In this document: positions 40,401 through 54,744 of the stretch, in pieces | How positions within the stretch are numbered: position 1 is the first letter of the stretch | Layout of the letters: each line of letters starts with the position of its first letter | Translations under genes and position numbers: made by a program | Assembly (NCBI GenBank): GCA_022316685.1 | Contig: JAKJHU010000014.1 | Location: 2,537,001-2,601,000 of the forward strand | Reading direction: 5' to 3' | Length of the DNA: 64,000 bases | Source of the DNA: Progne subis subis | Lineage: Eukaryota > Chordata > Aves > Passeriformes > Hirundinidae | Notes under the pieces: generated by a model | Databases searched by the model: none | What the model was told of the DNA's origin: nothing | What the model saw: the letters and a program-made list of their open reading frames with translations, nothing else

Positions 40401-43400
40401 ATTAATGCTGGTAATTTTCTTGTTTAATTTCATCTGTTTCACATCTACCTGAAGTTTTGCTTAGCTTTTTTTTTTTTTCTTTTTTTCCTCCCCAATTCAA
40501 TCAATCAAGAACTATTTTATTTTCATAAGATTTTTACAGTGTCTTTTTGTTTTTAAATTATTGGAATACTTTAGAAGTTTCCAGTCCAAAACCACTGTAG
40601 TGTTTGTTGTGATGTATCCATGGAATAAAGTAATTTTAAGAATGATAACTGGGTTGTCTCAGGGCAAATAGTAATCATAATGGGAATTGATCTTCTGCTT
40701 GTACCCTTTATTAATCTAACACTTCTTAACTAATGCAAACAAATCTAAAAAGCTTTTATCCTGATAGCTAATTGCAGAGATAAAACAGGAGATCCGGAAC
40801 AAAGAAATTTTGCTGAGAGAGAAGACTACCTTTTTAGTAAATGAAACTGTTAATAATATGGAATATGAAAAGAAAATCTTTACTGCTGAACGGGAAGCAA
40901 ACAACCTCCGAAAGGAGTTCCAGACTCAGGATGCTCGCAGGACTCAGCTGCAGGATGAGGTAAGGGTGACCAAAGAGTTCAGGAAAACAGATTGAAGCTA
41001 TAACTGAGGACCAGATGGAGGAAATACAGGAATAGCATTTCCTTTTCTCTGGTTTTATACTAGGGTCTTAATAATTCGGCAAAATGTTGCTTTTCTCAGC
41101 CAACTCTTGTTTATTGGGATCTGAACCCTCAACTTAATCCTGTCATTGAGAGTGATGAAAAGATTGGGATGTATTCTCTGTTACGTAGGTGTAAAATGGA
41201 TGAATTTTCTCTTAAGTGGTCCAACACTTAGATGTCTCAGGAGACTTCTTTCCTTTAGCATATAGTCTGCAGTGTTGTATAAAGATGAGAGAAATCTCTT
41301 CCAGATTCCAAACAATTCTTGTCCAGTACTCTCAGAAGTGTGTGTTGATGGCCTGGTATTCAGGTTACAATTCCTGTGGAAAACACCCAGTGCTTTCACC
41401 GGGCTTTTGGGACAGGGCTGCCCTGTGAACAAGCCATGCTTGATGCTGTCCATACTGAATCTACACTTAAATCTGGGAATGAGCTGCACTGCTTAATGAC
41501 TTAAATGTCTGTAGAAGTATTTCTAAGAAGTAATTCTAGTTTCATGGCTCTGCTGAGAATAAGTTTTTTCTTAACAAGAAAATGATAACACTGGGGTGCT
41601 CAGCAAGCTTAGTGATTTTTGAAAAAACCCTGCATCTGCTGTTGCCTTAACTTTGGATAGGTTTTCTGTAGCAGGTGTTTCATAGATTGATCTCCTAATT
41701 AAACTGTAGGTAGCTCAAACAAGGGGTAGGCTATTAGATTACCCTATAAGTCATGCAAGCTTGAGGGTTTGTAGAATTGGTCGGTTTTCATTTCAAGCTG
41801 TGAGATTCTGGCTTGAAGTTTTTCACAATTAATACTCCATGATGGGATAATAGAACAGTCTCCCCTAATTAGAACATTTGTGGGATGCATGTGAGAAACA
41901 AGGAAAGAAGGAGACAGTTCAGCCAACAACTTTTGACCTCTAAGAAACCTGCTATACATGCCCTTGATCAGTTTTCTTCATCTGTGAAAGTGAAAACAAC
42001 TGAACTTATGCTGCTAAGTGATACTGTGAAGATGAAAGAGCTACTGATTGTAAAGTATTCCTATCCTATTTGATGAGTGTATGCTGTCATGTATTTTTTA
42101 CCAAATTAAATATCTGTGTATTTTTGTCGCAGTGATCTTAATCAAAATAATTTCATGTTTTTTCTTTGACATAGAAATGTTTATTAGATATATAACGTTA
42201 TCCATGCAAACTCAGCTGTGCACTATAAAACCATGGTTCCACTCCTACAGATGCTGTTGGACAAGAATTGCAGCTCATAATTCATTCTATATTCTCCATT
42301 ATTATTATTATTATTTTTTCCCAGTACTCACACTATGTAATTAATCTACTGAATTTACTAGCTGGGCCAATTTATGGTCCTCAGAATTTGCAGCACTCCT
42401 CATTTGGAGAGCACTGTTTAAAAGTAATGGAATACTTTCCAATAAATAGGAAAATACAATTTTAAATACCTTAACATGTACCAAAGTAAATAAGAGCTTG
42501 CTTTCTCGATTTTGTAATTAATTAGCTGCAGGCTTTGAAATCCATTGTGAACAGAACTTCTTCTGATCTAGAGTCTTTGAGAACAGAAATAACCATTCTG
42601 AAGAAAGAAATTCAGGAAAAACAAGCCAGGTAAGAAACAGACCTTTAAAGATAACATTTGTAAGGATTAGTAATACAACTTTCTGGTTACTTCATGTCCT
42701 GCACAGATTTGGCACTTGGTAATTTAGGCAAAATACTCCTGGTAACCCTTGTTTTTAAAGGGTGGGGAAAAAAAACAATTGGGCCTTGCTTATCATAGGT
42801 TGAATTTTAGACTGAGACAACTGCTCAGTCAGATTTGCTGCTTCGTTTTGGCAGCATTGTCTGGGCAATCTACATTTAACTTCTGTCATTTTGTTTAGAT
42901 TAAAATTTCTTAATGAAAAAAATGCAAGTCTTTCTTATAAACTGAAGCTTGCGATTGATGAGACACTCAGTGCAGAAGAGAAAGCTTTGAGGTTGGAAGA
43001 AATATTGAAAGAAGAAGAAAAAAGTGTTGAGGTAAAATGTTTTTTGTGGTTTCTAGAAATGAGGAGTTGTTTGTTTTTGCAAACTTTATATTTTAAAATT
43101 ACTTCCTTAATTTGAAAATCTGTTAAAATGAAATGGAAGTATTGATATGACATGTAGCAATTTCATCAAATACTGAAGCTAGTGTGCATGTAGATATGCC
43201 TGTGCTGGGAAAACTCTGGAGAAAAATAAATGATCATAGTAATTCCAACTGTATTTGTTCAGGATACTGATACCCATCAATAAGGTGTGTAAAGACTAAG
43301 AATCTTGTCAGGATGACTTTTCAGTATCATTGCCACCAAAAACTTTTTGGCTCTAGTAAAACACCACCTAAATTTATAAACCTGCAAAGAGCTCTGATTT

Positions 43401-46400
43401 TGGCAAACAGTTTAAAAATATTTAGAAATCTTTTAAGCGGATTTGGCTGACCTGGTCTGCTCTTCATTTTTTTAATTCTACTACAAGATACTCTGACACA
43501 TCTATCTTGTGGACTGTTAAATAATTGCTGGCTTACTTTAGATTCATTTTTGTGAATAAGGATTTTGATCTGGGAAATGGTATATACAAGCTATATTAAG
43601 GTGACTATTTTTTTTTAACATGCCTAATAATACTTTCATAAAATTAAAAACCCACTTCTTAGGTTGCAAATTAAGTATAGGAAAAAATTCATTATCATCT
43701 GCTTAGCTAAGAGCTTTTGAATAAATGCAGTGTTGTAATGCAATCTTCTGAACTTTCCTGCATTTCAGGAACTGCTTATGCTGCTTTGTCATTTTGCTAC
43801 TAATTCTCTTAAAATATTTTCACTACTTAGCTTCTGACTGAGCATAACAGAAATATTCTTTTACATTTTGCTGGACAACTGAGCACTGGATAAGCTGAAG
43901 TTTTCATTGCTCTAGAATGACCAGGTTAAATTAATGTGACAGCAGGTGTTCCACACGGCTGACAACAAAGCTGTACCTCTGCATGCTCTTTCATACCAAT
44001 GTATGCTCTTTTAGTTTTCTTCCCTATTTCACATGCATGCTGTTTCCTATAGCATGCATGGGAAATAATGCCTTGCAGTAGATTGAATGTCATTTTTCAA
44101 ACTTTTTAACTCCACAGGCATTAATCACACATTTAAAATATACTTCCAGAAACTAGAGACGGGATGTCTTTCCTTTGTAGAGAGTTTCTTAAATTACAAG
44201 CCTTACTGTTTTGGCTTTTCAGATAATTTGAAAACAAGTAATGGTGTAACATTTCATTCTTTGCTTCCCCTTAAGACAGTTTCCAGGGTGGCAAAAGCCT
44301 TAGCAGGGTTTCTTTACCCATGACTGTGGCGGATAACCTAAGATGACATTGAGCTTGGCAGCTCCATGGCTGCAGGGGAATATTTTAGCTAGGATGAACT
44401 GTTCTTGAACAATGTCTGTAATGCATTAGTCAGAAGCCTCCCTTCCATCACCATTAGACACACATGGCTATTTGCTGCATCTGTTAATTTACTGTGAAGA
44501 GATATTTACTGCAACAATGTGGATGAAATGTCACTGTTTTGCTCTCCAGTTCTGTGGTACTTCTCCCTCTTCAATTTGTGGCAAAACACTGTTGCACAGC
44601 GAGGCTTGTTGAATATCTTATCTCTGTTAACAACCTCACTTAAAGGGAGAGCAACAATTTCTGTTAAATAAATTAATTTAGATATGCAATAAAAAACATG
44701 AAGTGAAGGTCAAATCATGATCCTTTATCAGGAGATGAATTTATAATTGTCATTAGCTTCAGAAATACAGCTCTGCATTTGGCATGTGCTTAAAAACCAG
44801 TTTGCTTCCAGAAGTTCTTTTGTTTGAGCATGATGCAAAGCCCACTGACATGTGCAACAGTCCAAAATAATTTCATATTAAACTTACACTTGCCTTTGTA
44901 TTATATTTCTCAAATATTCACAGATGCTGGAGGCAGTAAGGAGAACGACAGGAATTTAGTTTTCTGAAAGGCTGAAAAGAGTAGCATTCCTATAACTGGG
45001 AAAAAAAGTCATGTAATTGTAGGGCAGGATTAAATTTTTAAAAAATGAATAAAAAGTATTACTTTCTCTTTAAGTCAAATAAGTTTTTTGCCAACCATTT
45101 TGAAGACTTACAAAATTCCATGTTGATATAATGGATATAGTAATAATAATGTTTTCTATATATAATTAATAAAAACAAATAATCCCTCAGAAATTAATTC
45201 TGATGTGATTAATTACTTCTTTCTTCTACTTGATCAATTTGTCACCAGGAAAAGGAAAATGAAATGAGACAGTTAAAGGACCTGTTTTTCAAGAAGTCTC
45301 AGGAGTTAAAAGTGCAGAGTGATAAGGAAAAGATTGTTCTGGCAGAAATTGAGGGAGGTCAAAAATCACTTAAAAATCTCAGGAGTCGACTGCGCAGACT
45401 TGACACAGATCTGTTAAAACAACAAGAGTTAATATATAACCAGGTAAAATATATATTCATGCTATGATTGTTTCTCAAGTCTACTGATAGCACATTGCTT
45501 AAATTCTATAACCTTTAACAGTTTACCATTTTGGAAATGTTATGCAGTATCATTTGAAGTCTGCATTTATTTCTGTTTCTAGATGTACAGATAAAATGGA
45601 AATTACTGAAACTTGCCAAAGTATTGCATACATTTTGCACTTGTGTGTTTCATTATTTTTTAGATCTGCTTCGTTTCCCACTAATTCCTAAAATCCATTC
45701 TTTACTTTGATCCCTCTGAACCACAGACACCTCAGGGTATATTTTTTAAAGCAATACAAGAGGTACATGCCAAAATCCTGTTATTTACTAATTGGATTAT
45801 GTGCACATTTCCTATGCACCACTTTGAAAATTTGCTCTTTTATATCAGCATCCACTGGTAACAACAAGATGGCAAGTCCATTGTAAGCCTCCCTCCAGCA
45901 GCCTGTGCTGGGTGTGCTTTGTGATTCTTATGGAAGATTACCCCAAACCATCACTGCTCATCAGTCATCTAAGATATTTTGCTAATGAGGTCTAAAAGAC
46001 AGAAACTATTATAAAAACAATAGCTTAATTGGGTGGCTGTCCTAAAGCCAACACTTAAATCCAAGTTCGTTGCTCATCTCAGACTATTAATTCTCTTCAA
46101 ATTTATTTTAACAGGATTTTTATATTCAGCAAATACAGAGACGGCTGTCACGGTTAGAAGGGGAGGTTAATTCAGATGAAAAAGAAGTTTTGGAAGGAAA
46201 AGTTGCTGAACTTAAGAAAACCTTAGAAGAAAAGAAAAAGGCATATGATGTTCTACAGTCACTGTACAGGAAACTTCAGGTAACTTCCTTAGAACATCAT
46301 TTTGACCATGTATCATTTATAAACCTCAGGAAATTAAGAAGATTTGGTCTTAGTGATTAAGAATTTGGTATTAGACTAAAGGGAATCTGACCTTTGTGTA

Positions 46401-49400
46401 ACCCATGTGGAAGATGTCATAAATTCTCTATAATTTCCAGAAAAATAGATTATTACTGCCCAAGTGAGACACCTTAGCATGAAGACAAGCTTTGAGTATT
46501 GGAAAGACAAGCTGAGCTTTCATCAACATGTAACTCCCTGCTTGCAAATGTCTGAGTTTATCATTAGGCCCATGCAGAAATATGAGAATGTTGCTTTGTA
46601 AAGCTACTACTTTTATAGTTTTCATAAATTTGTAAGTACAGTTGCATTTAAAGTTATCCAAAGTCCCCAGGCAGTTTGCAGAGCAGCATATTGGACACAT
46701 CATGATGATGGTTCCTGGTTCCAGAACTTAAATACATCTCATTTAAAAATGACTGGTAGCTTTTGTTGCAATTTACATTCACTGAAATAAGTTCAATATA
46801 ACTTATTTCAAAACAGAATGATATCCAAATCACCAAGAGAACAATTGATAAGACAAGAGAAGAAACAAGTGGTTTGAAAGAGAAGATAGAAGAACTAACT
46901 CTTTTCAATGAGAGATCACTTCAGGAGTTAAGAAAAGCAAAAAACATTAAGCAGGTACAGTATTATTTTGCAACTTTACTAATACAGGACTCTTATTTGT
47001 TTGGGATGTAATTTGCCTTCCACAGTGCTACATCATCACATCCATAAGTACACTTCCCGTAGTTTTCTAATTTACACTTCTTTCCCAAACTTTGAAGTCA
47101 TCTTCCTCACTATCATCTTACTGGGCAAAGTGTTGCTTCTCCTCTCTACACAGCATAACATTTGATGAATATCAATTTAATCCCACATTACTTATACCAC
47201 AATATCCACCAGGTCAGTGGATATTGTTTTTTGTTTTTTTTTTTCCCTGAGAAACAGTTACCTTTAAAGTAGAAAATATATTTACTGTTCAAGGATGTAT
47301 TTTCTTAACACTGCTTTTACTCTCAATCTGTGATGCCTACTAATAAGTTTGGCACAGTATTGTTATTAAACTGTAAGCATTTTTTTCTAACAGATGGTTT
47401 GAATCAATTTATATTCTAGTTTAAGGAATTAGAAACAAGGTGTAAATCCTTTCCTCACATTTTGATAAACAGAAAAGTACAGTTCCCACTCCTCCAATTA
47501 TAGCACAGGTTTTTATCTGCAGTAAGCTTTGGCCTTCCTAAAGGAAACACTAATATAGTAGAAAAAGCAGAGTCTAAGTAGCAGGGGAAAGAGTTTTGCC
47601 TTTGACTTAACTTGTGCACTTCCTCCTCAATGAAAACTCTTTTCCTAAGCATGGAACTTTTTTGGGGGGGGATGAAATTTAGGGGAACAAAAGAAGCTGA
47701 TGACATAAAAGCACTTGGATAAAAATTGGTCATGTTGGAATCATAGGAGAATTTAAAAGAATGATTTAACGTATTTGCATGCTAATGAGGTTCACCACTT
47801 GCTGCTTTTCATGAGCTTTGGCATATTCAATATTTGCTCATGTAACAACATGATTTGTAGACAGAATCTACAGAATCTAGAATATACTCCAAGACAGTTT
47901 TAATGGTCCAAGTGAGCTCCTTCTAAGGTCTCTTATTTTATTTGAAACCACCTAAACTGAAAAAGTTGTAGAAGGAAAAGTCTAATAACACAAAACTCAG
48001 CCTGAAGTAGAAATTCTGATGAATTTTTATAAGACCATTCAGGAAACAATCTACCCCCATCACAGCCACCATGTTAAACTGTCGGCAAATGAGAAAATGA
48101 CAAGATTTTTAAATGCAGAGCAAAATGAGTCTTACAGTTGTTTATAAATTAAAAGTAAAATAATGAATAAATATTAACTTACAAAATTATAAATAATCTT
48201 AATTAAAACAATGATTTCTTATTTCGATACCATTTGGCACTTATTAGGAGATGATGGTTGAAGATAATCTCTTAAAACTAGAACTGAAGCGCCTTCGAAA
48301 TGCTCTGTGTAATAAAGCAGAGAAAGTTCTAACACTGGAAAAACAACAACTGGAGTTAAAGAAAGTCATAACAGAGAGATCTGAGGAAATCAGGATCCAA
48401 AAGGCAATGCTGGATTCCCAGATAAGACTGCTGGATCAGGAACGACATCGCATGAGGTAACTCTTACAGAAATTAAACTTGTACCTTTGACTGAACTTTT
48501 TTTATGGGGACTTTCTAAAAAGAGAAGTATTTTACCTAGCTTCACCATTAGAGAAATTAAATAAATCTTGGTCAAAGTTATCTACCAAGAGAGCTGAGGC
48601 CAGCAAGAGACCCCATGTGTGACCCCCAGGCTGCAGCTTCAACCCCTCGGTGAACAGGAGATCAGTGGCCTTGCTGTGACGGGGGAGCTTCAGCAGAAAT
48701 GAGAGAAAACCTCAGCCACAGACATCTTCTTTAGAGTAAACACTGTGTGTGTAACCCTGCCTTTTTCAAAATAATCTGGACATGTGAAACCATGTGTCTG
48801 GAGGTATGCCAAAGTATATGAAACACAAAAGTTGCTGTTAAAGCAGGTTTACTCCCAGCTGCTTGATAAAGCTGTAATTTCTTTGATTCAAACAGTAATA
48901 CTGGTTTGCTTTGTGGTCTGTTTTGTTTGGTTGGGCTTTTTCTTGTTTAACTAATGAGCTTTCCACTATGTATCCTATATAACAAATTAAATCTTATTAA
49001 TTACATATGCACTCCCTTATAAAGCAGTGACAGAAATAACGTTATCCTCCTGTAATAATCACTCCAAAGTATCTGGGATGGTTTTAGCCCTGAAATCCCA
49101 GTATCTAGATTCAGCCAAAAATGAACACTCCTGCAGCTGAACTGGCCTGCCGAGCACCTCCTCACAATGAGAAGTAGAGTGATTTAGGTGATCTAGTGTG
49201 GTTGAGAGCACAGACTGTGCCCCTCTTCCTCTGGTATCACCTCACTCTTGCAGAGAATTGGATTTGGGGCTGTTCCCGGCTGTTCCTCACACTCATGCTG
49301 CCGTGGGAATGTTAAGGTACCATCAGCAGGGGGCAGCTGGGGCAGCTCTGCGAGTGAAAAGCCAAACCTGTAAATACATACAGGGAGAGGACTGGGGCAC

Positions 49401-52400
49401 GGCCTCCCAGGGTGCAGTGATCTGCGATGTGCAAACTGATTTGACTCCATTTACAACTGCGAAAGGCACATAGGTAACCAGAACAAGGGATGTTTGTGGC
49501 TGGGAGAACACAGAAAACCACCAAGACCTGTAGCAGTACAATTCCTGGTACAGGCTGCTGGGATAACACCAGGAATTTAAACTGCTGCAGCAAGAACTGC
49601 CCGCAAGACGCTACCAAACACTTTCTCAACCCATTTATTTTCTCCCCAAACAAATCAGTGCTGAATTTCAAGATCGCCTATGGAAAATTGAGAAACTGAA
49701 ACGCAGATATGAAATTTTTACCCTTTCCATGATGCCACCTGAAGGAGAGGAGATGAAAAGTCAGGCCTACTATGTAATTAAGGTATTTTATCAACAGCAT
49801 TCATTATAATTCAATTATTTAAGCTATAGATTTCCCTGGGCTCTTAGACAACCACCTTGCCTACTGCCTACTTTGAGTCAAATTGTTTTATGTTATCTGA
49901 CACCACTGGTTATTTAAATATAATAAAAGTAATTTCACAAGAATTTATGTGGAGCCTTAATTCTGAGCAGTTTGAAAACTTCACTTCAGTGTTCATTAAT
50001 TTACAAATACACAAGAATTACTAGTCAAGTGATAATCCACTATGAACTGGAAAAAAACTTTCTTGGAATCTCACATGACCTTAACTTCTTCTACATGTCA
50101 GAGTTATTTCCAGGTATTCATTTTACTCTAAGGGGTTTATACCTTGAAGAATGTCTGCTTTCCCCTTTCACTTACCAATCACCTATGTATACTGCAGCTT
50201 TTCACTGGAAAAAAGAGAAAATCAGTCTTCATCCAAAGTGCAATACCCTGGTTCTTGAACAAAAATCTGTTTATTTTGATCTCCACAAATTCTCTGATTT
50301 CCTGTTAAAGCAACACACTTCCAGCTGTGAGCTTGGTTCTGAAGTTCATCTTTTTCTTACTCTTAAGTGTTAAATTTCTTAATGATGGTATTTGTGCCTC
50401 TGCAGAAACCAAGTGGTCACTGTGGGTGTATAAAATAGCCTCTCCACCTATGGAGATTTTTCACTGTAACAGATCTTCCAAGGGGTTCCAGGAAATACTT
50501 CACCTCCTGGCTGTTTCTGAAAATGTCCAGGTTTCTTAAACCTCATGGTCAGATCAATGAGGAGTTACAAGTGACTAATTCCCAAACTGGATGACTTCTA
50601 AGAGTCTCTCAGTGGTTGTGTGATGCACAATCTCAAATCTTGGGTTGTGTGGGTGAAGGAAGCAGAGGTGAACATGAGCTGTGATTCACATCAGCAGTGC
50701 AGGGCACAGACACTGCTCTGTGCAGGGTGTGAATGCTGCTGGGCAGGACTAAGGGAGCTCAGAGAGGAGGGTACCCATAATGGGTGCGTGGATGAAAGGC
50801 CTCGGTACTGTAAATAACTCCTCCTTCCAGTTCCCATGGCACCAAAATCTCACTTCAAGTGGTTTTAACCCCTAAATATTGCTGTATAATAAATATTTTC
50901 CATATAATTATCTTAATATTTTCAGTATGTCTGCAGTCACCTGAAATATTGGGTTTGCTTTCAGGCTGCACAGGAAAAGGAAGCGCTTCGACAAGAAGGT
51001 GATGATTTGGATGCAAAGATCTGCAAAGCTCAAAAAGAAATCACAGCTATGGAAAACAGTTTGTGTGTACTTAAAAACTGGAACAGAAACTACAAAAACT
51101 CTTTCAAGGCAGTCGCTGAGACAAGTATGTGAAAACAGAAATTAGATAGAAAATAGAACTTAATTCTAAATAATACTCATTTAACTTTTGTGCCCTCTGC
51201 TGGCTCTGGAACAAGTAGCTCTTAAGTCATTCTCCCCCATGAAGTCTGTTACTTTTTCGCAGTGATCTGGAATTAGTAGGAGAATATTTAAAAACCTCTC
51301 AGACCTTGAGGCACTGCAATACTTCCAACACCAATAATATTCTGAGATGCAGTTATTTTCAAGTGAAAATTGAGTTGCATGCACAGCAATAATGCTGCTT
51401 CATTGTTTGGGATCACAGGTGAGGAACTTGAGGAAAAATTGAAACTAGAACAGAACAAAAGGGATGCTGATGAAAAATACAGAAAAAAACAAAGACAGAT
51501 CAAGGAACTTCAGGAAAATGTCCAGGTAAAATACAAGTTCCAGTCACACAAGACTGCAGCATGTAGCTAAATCCATGCAAGTCATCCTAGAGAAATAATT
51601 GGAAATTGTGCTACAATTTTTTTTTTTTTTTTTTTTTGCTCTTTTATTAAGATATGATTTTTAGAAGGCTCTACATCCCCTTTCAAAATGTGATTATTTG
51701 AATCTTCTTGAATCACACCAAAACTTCAGGTATTTAATCACATACAGCTAGAAGTTTCAGAATCCCACATGCACTGCCTTCTGCTGTTCTGGCAGCCACT
51801 AAAGCAACTGTGTTCATGTGCAGCACACACCACTATTGTACCACCCTGCCCAGCACTGCAGATTAAAATCCATGCAGCTTGGGACCTCTGGCACCTACAT
51901 CCGAGGATTTTTCTGGAGCAGATTGAGTTTTATTAGCACTGAGGGTACCTCAGTTAAACAGGACTAAATTAGCTGACTTGCAACTAAGCAGGCTGAGTAC
52001 TAAATGCGGGCAAACAAAAATTTGTGGTTTTGGGCTCCATAGCGAGGACTCACTCATGGTTCCCCTGTTTATCAAAAAGCCACTTGGACCTTAAGAAACA
52101 GCAACACTTATTTCTGATGTGTGACATTTCAGTTATAGTTTTATTAGGCAGAAGGAAGCACAGGCACATGGTCATACTCTACATGATTGTCCTAAGCCCT
52201 GAGTCACTGCCTACAGTCAACAATCATTCCTGTTGCTTTTTCTACCACCACAGGACATAGCTCTTATTTCAGAGATTTTATTTCTTAAGGTAAAGAAAAG
52301 GGACACAGATCTCCATCCAGGAGTAAGTCCTGGGATATAATAAGTGTTACGGCAAACCCATTCCTGTCTTTTAATTTTTTAAAGTTTTATTTATTTATTT

Positions 52401-54301
52401 TAAAAACCCAGCTGCCCTTATGGAGCTGATTTTATTCATTACCTGTCAAAGGTATCCATCTTATCCTACAGGAAACATTGTTGGGTTGTTTACGGGACAG
52501 CTTGTACTGGTAAATCGGTAGGGTGCCAAGTAAATAATTTGTAGCCACTTATGAGAAACATCTGAAAAGACAGCTGTAACTTTATTAACAGTACTTTTAA
52601 GAGAGATAAAAATTACCCGGAAGTTTCTTTGTCCAGGTCTGTATCCACCACACAGTTGGACTGGCAGAAAGTTTTGAGTAAACACTAACAATAATTGCTT
52701 AAGCTACATTTAGAAAGTAGTAATGACAAAAGACCCTTCCACAAATACATAAAGTGAAAGGATACCGAACCTGCTTTATAAACTAATATTACTGTTCAAA
52801 TTAATTTGCAGACCATGCAAGAACACTTGGATGTAATACAGAAGCAGCAGGTCCTCTTTGAAGAGCAAAAGAAGGCAAAACAAGCTCTTATTTTGCAGCT
52901 GAAGAAAGACATTGAAGAACAGAGACCAAAACTAGCGAGGGTTATCAAACAGGTTTGTGTGTTATCTCTGTGGGTTAAATTGTGTGGTTTTAACTTAGCA
53001 GGTTTCTGAAAAAGTGTATTTTCATAAGAATAATGCTCTAAAAATATTTGTGTTAAGTGTTCCAAACTCTCCAGAGAAATTCAGTCTCGGAGGGAAGATG
53101 GAATAGAAACACTGGAAGACAGAGATATTAATCTTCGTGAACTGAAAGGCTTCAACAGAACCATCGACCAAGTGATAGCTGATGTTCTAGCAGCAAATCC
53201 TGCTTTAACTGCAGCCTTTCAAATGTACTTTGACAAGGTGAGCTTTTCAGTAAACTGCCACCAAAATCCTGAGTGAGAGCTCCAGCCTATTTACTGAGTG
53301 TCTTTCAAGGACAACTCACAATACGGGAAAACAGGGAAGTGTTCACCTGCTTTCAACATCTCTTCAAATGCCAAGCACTATAAATGCTCCTGATACCCCA
53401 ATCCTATTATACATCAGGTCAACTTGTTTCTTTTTGAATTTTCTAGTTCAATTTGGAGCTTCCTACAGCTGCTTCTCCCAGTAAAACTCCTCAATCCCCA
53501 CAGAGCTCACGACCTCCTACCAGGTAAGTTCTATCTCTTGGGTTGCTTTGAGGTTTTTGTAAGATGAAGTTTAAACAGCAAAATTGGTCCCTAAATGAAC
53601 AAATTCTTTACTCTTGAAGGTCATCTCAATTGTCTTTTTGCTGAAGATTCTGTAAAAACTTGCTCCTTACTCTGTCCTTTAAGTTTAGTACATCTTCTAG
53701 CACATGAGGAAGTTTACTTCAGCAGCCATCAGTTTAGAAAACCCAATAATTACAGAATAATTACATTTAGTTTTGTTTACTGTGCTCTGACTAAAAAAAG
53801 GTGGTTGGATGCTATAAAAGCACAGTTTTGAGCCGCATTTTACACTTGGTAGTGTGAACACCCCTTCCTAATTAGAGAAGATATTGATGCTTTTACTGGT
53901 ACCTTCTTCCCCTGTTGAAGGTATACTAAAACAGAGCCTGTGCCATGCTGACCCCATTATGATCCAACATTCCCAGGGGTTACTGAAGCCATTTAGTGGT
54001 GGTGGCTCCAGGGATCTTTTAGGGGGGTTTCACCTGGAATGAACATGGCTACTTGCATGGCTTTGTTGTGAGCCACCCTTGGCCGCTCTCTTTTGGATGC
54101 AGGGATTTCTGTATCCTAATTAGGAAATTTTTGTCTTTCAGATTCCTCGGTAGAAAATCTTCAGCCTCCAGTCAGGCTTCATCAGCCAAAGTGGTGGAGC
54201 TGACCTTGCCTACCCCCACCACTGAGGAAGCAGCAGCTCTTGGCTCACAGCCAGCCAGCAGAGGCAGCACCTCTGGCCCTTATGTACATAAGAAGCTCTA
54301 A
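36477..54301 (+). CDS. CCDC39: coiled-coil domain-containing protein 39, 96-nm axonemal ruler subunit
   Basis: Twenty coding exons: 36477-36587, 36993-37112, 37613-37759, 38845-39003, 39900-39992, 40079-40207, 40768-40959, 42526-42629, 42899-43031, 45249-45443, 46115-46279, 46817-46954, 48248-48456, 49659-49782, 50965-51124, 51419-51525, 52812-52952, 53058-53237, 53447-53523, 54142-54301. They sum to 2844 nt, or 947 residues plus stop; the human protein has about 941. Family landmarks are present: [18 protein letters not shown] near the N-terminus (human ELHWEDGFAIPVANEENK), [12 protein letters not shown] ending near residue 210, [18 protein letters not shown] near 673, and [14 protein letters not shown] near 755. 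Residues about 30-865 are almost continuous coiled coil; the last 75 are Ser/Thr/Pro-rich. With CCDC40 it forms the ruler that sets the 96-nm repeat of ciliary doublets and docks inner dynein arms and the nexin-dynein regulatory complex; loss causes primary ciliary dyskinesia in people. No break or frameshift is seen. Exon 18 uses a weak acceptor. Confidence 0.96.
36652..36688. repeat. 16-bp tandem repeat in CCDC39 intron 1
   Basis: The unit GGATGGAGGGATGCAG is present about 2.3 times just downstream of exon 1. Confidence 0.9.
37381..37411. repeat. poly(A) tract in CCDC39 intron 2
   Basis: A run of 31 A. No recognisable retroelement body precedes it, so I call it a simple repeat. Confidence 0.9.
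43032..45248. other. CCDC39 intron 9, no additional gene seen
   Basis: This is the longest CCDC39 intron in the model (2.2 kb). It is AT-rich without a recognised transposon, RNA gene or extra exon. Other CCDC39 introns hold only simple repeats, such as (ATT)n near 42297-42315 and TAATT-rich sequence at 38245-38320. Confidence 0.6.
51617..51637. repeat. poly(T) tract in CCDC39 intron 16
   Basis: A run of 21 T, which may be the tail of an old minus-strand retrocopy or a simple repeat. No body was recognised. Confidence 0.85.
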
Positions 54302-54575
54302 GTAATTTTTTGAAGGCCACAAGTGGTTGAGATTTCTCAGTTTTTGCAACTAACTTACATCCATGGAGTTACCTGGAAAACTTGCAGCTGAAGTACCATT
54401 GTCACATAGTTCAGCCAGCCACCTTTGCAGATCTCCCTGTAAACCATGTAACCTTTTCTTCAGCAACACAACCACTGCCTCCAAGTGCTTGTAAAGCAAA
54501 TCCCCACCAAAGCTCAAACCAAGGGTTCCCACTTGAGCTTACCTAGACAATAAATGGTGTTGCAAAACTTGCTCT
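54302..54575 (+). other. CCDC39: CCDC39 3' untranslated region
   Basis: The sequence from the TAA stop to about 20 bases past the AATAAA at 54549. The following GT-rich stretch (gggttttggtgtgttttttt) suits a downstream cleavage element, so a short 3' UTR of about 270 bp is likely. The cleavage site is inferred. Confidence 0.6.
54549..54554 (+). terminator. CCDC39: CCDC39 poly(A) signal AATAAA
   Basis: This is the first canonical hexamer after the CCDC39 stop (248 nt downstream), followed by a GT/T-rich element. Confidence 0.7.
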
Positions 54576-54744
54576 TCTACTTCAAGCTGGGTTTTGGTGT
54601 GTTTTTTTCCATTACTCTTAGAGACTATGCAATACATTTGCCTTCACAGACAGAGAAGGGTTCCAGGGAGCAGACAGCACATGTAACAGTGCACCAGGAT
54701 AAAACATCCCAGCAACGTTCACAAAAACCCAGACACAAAAAATT

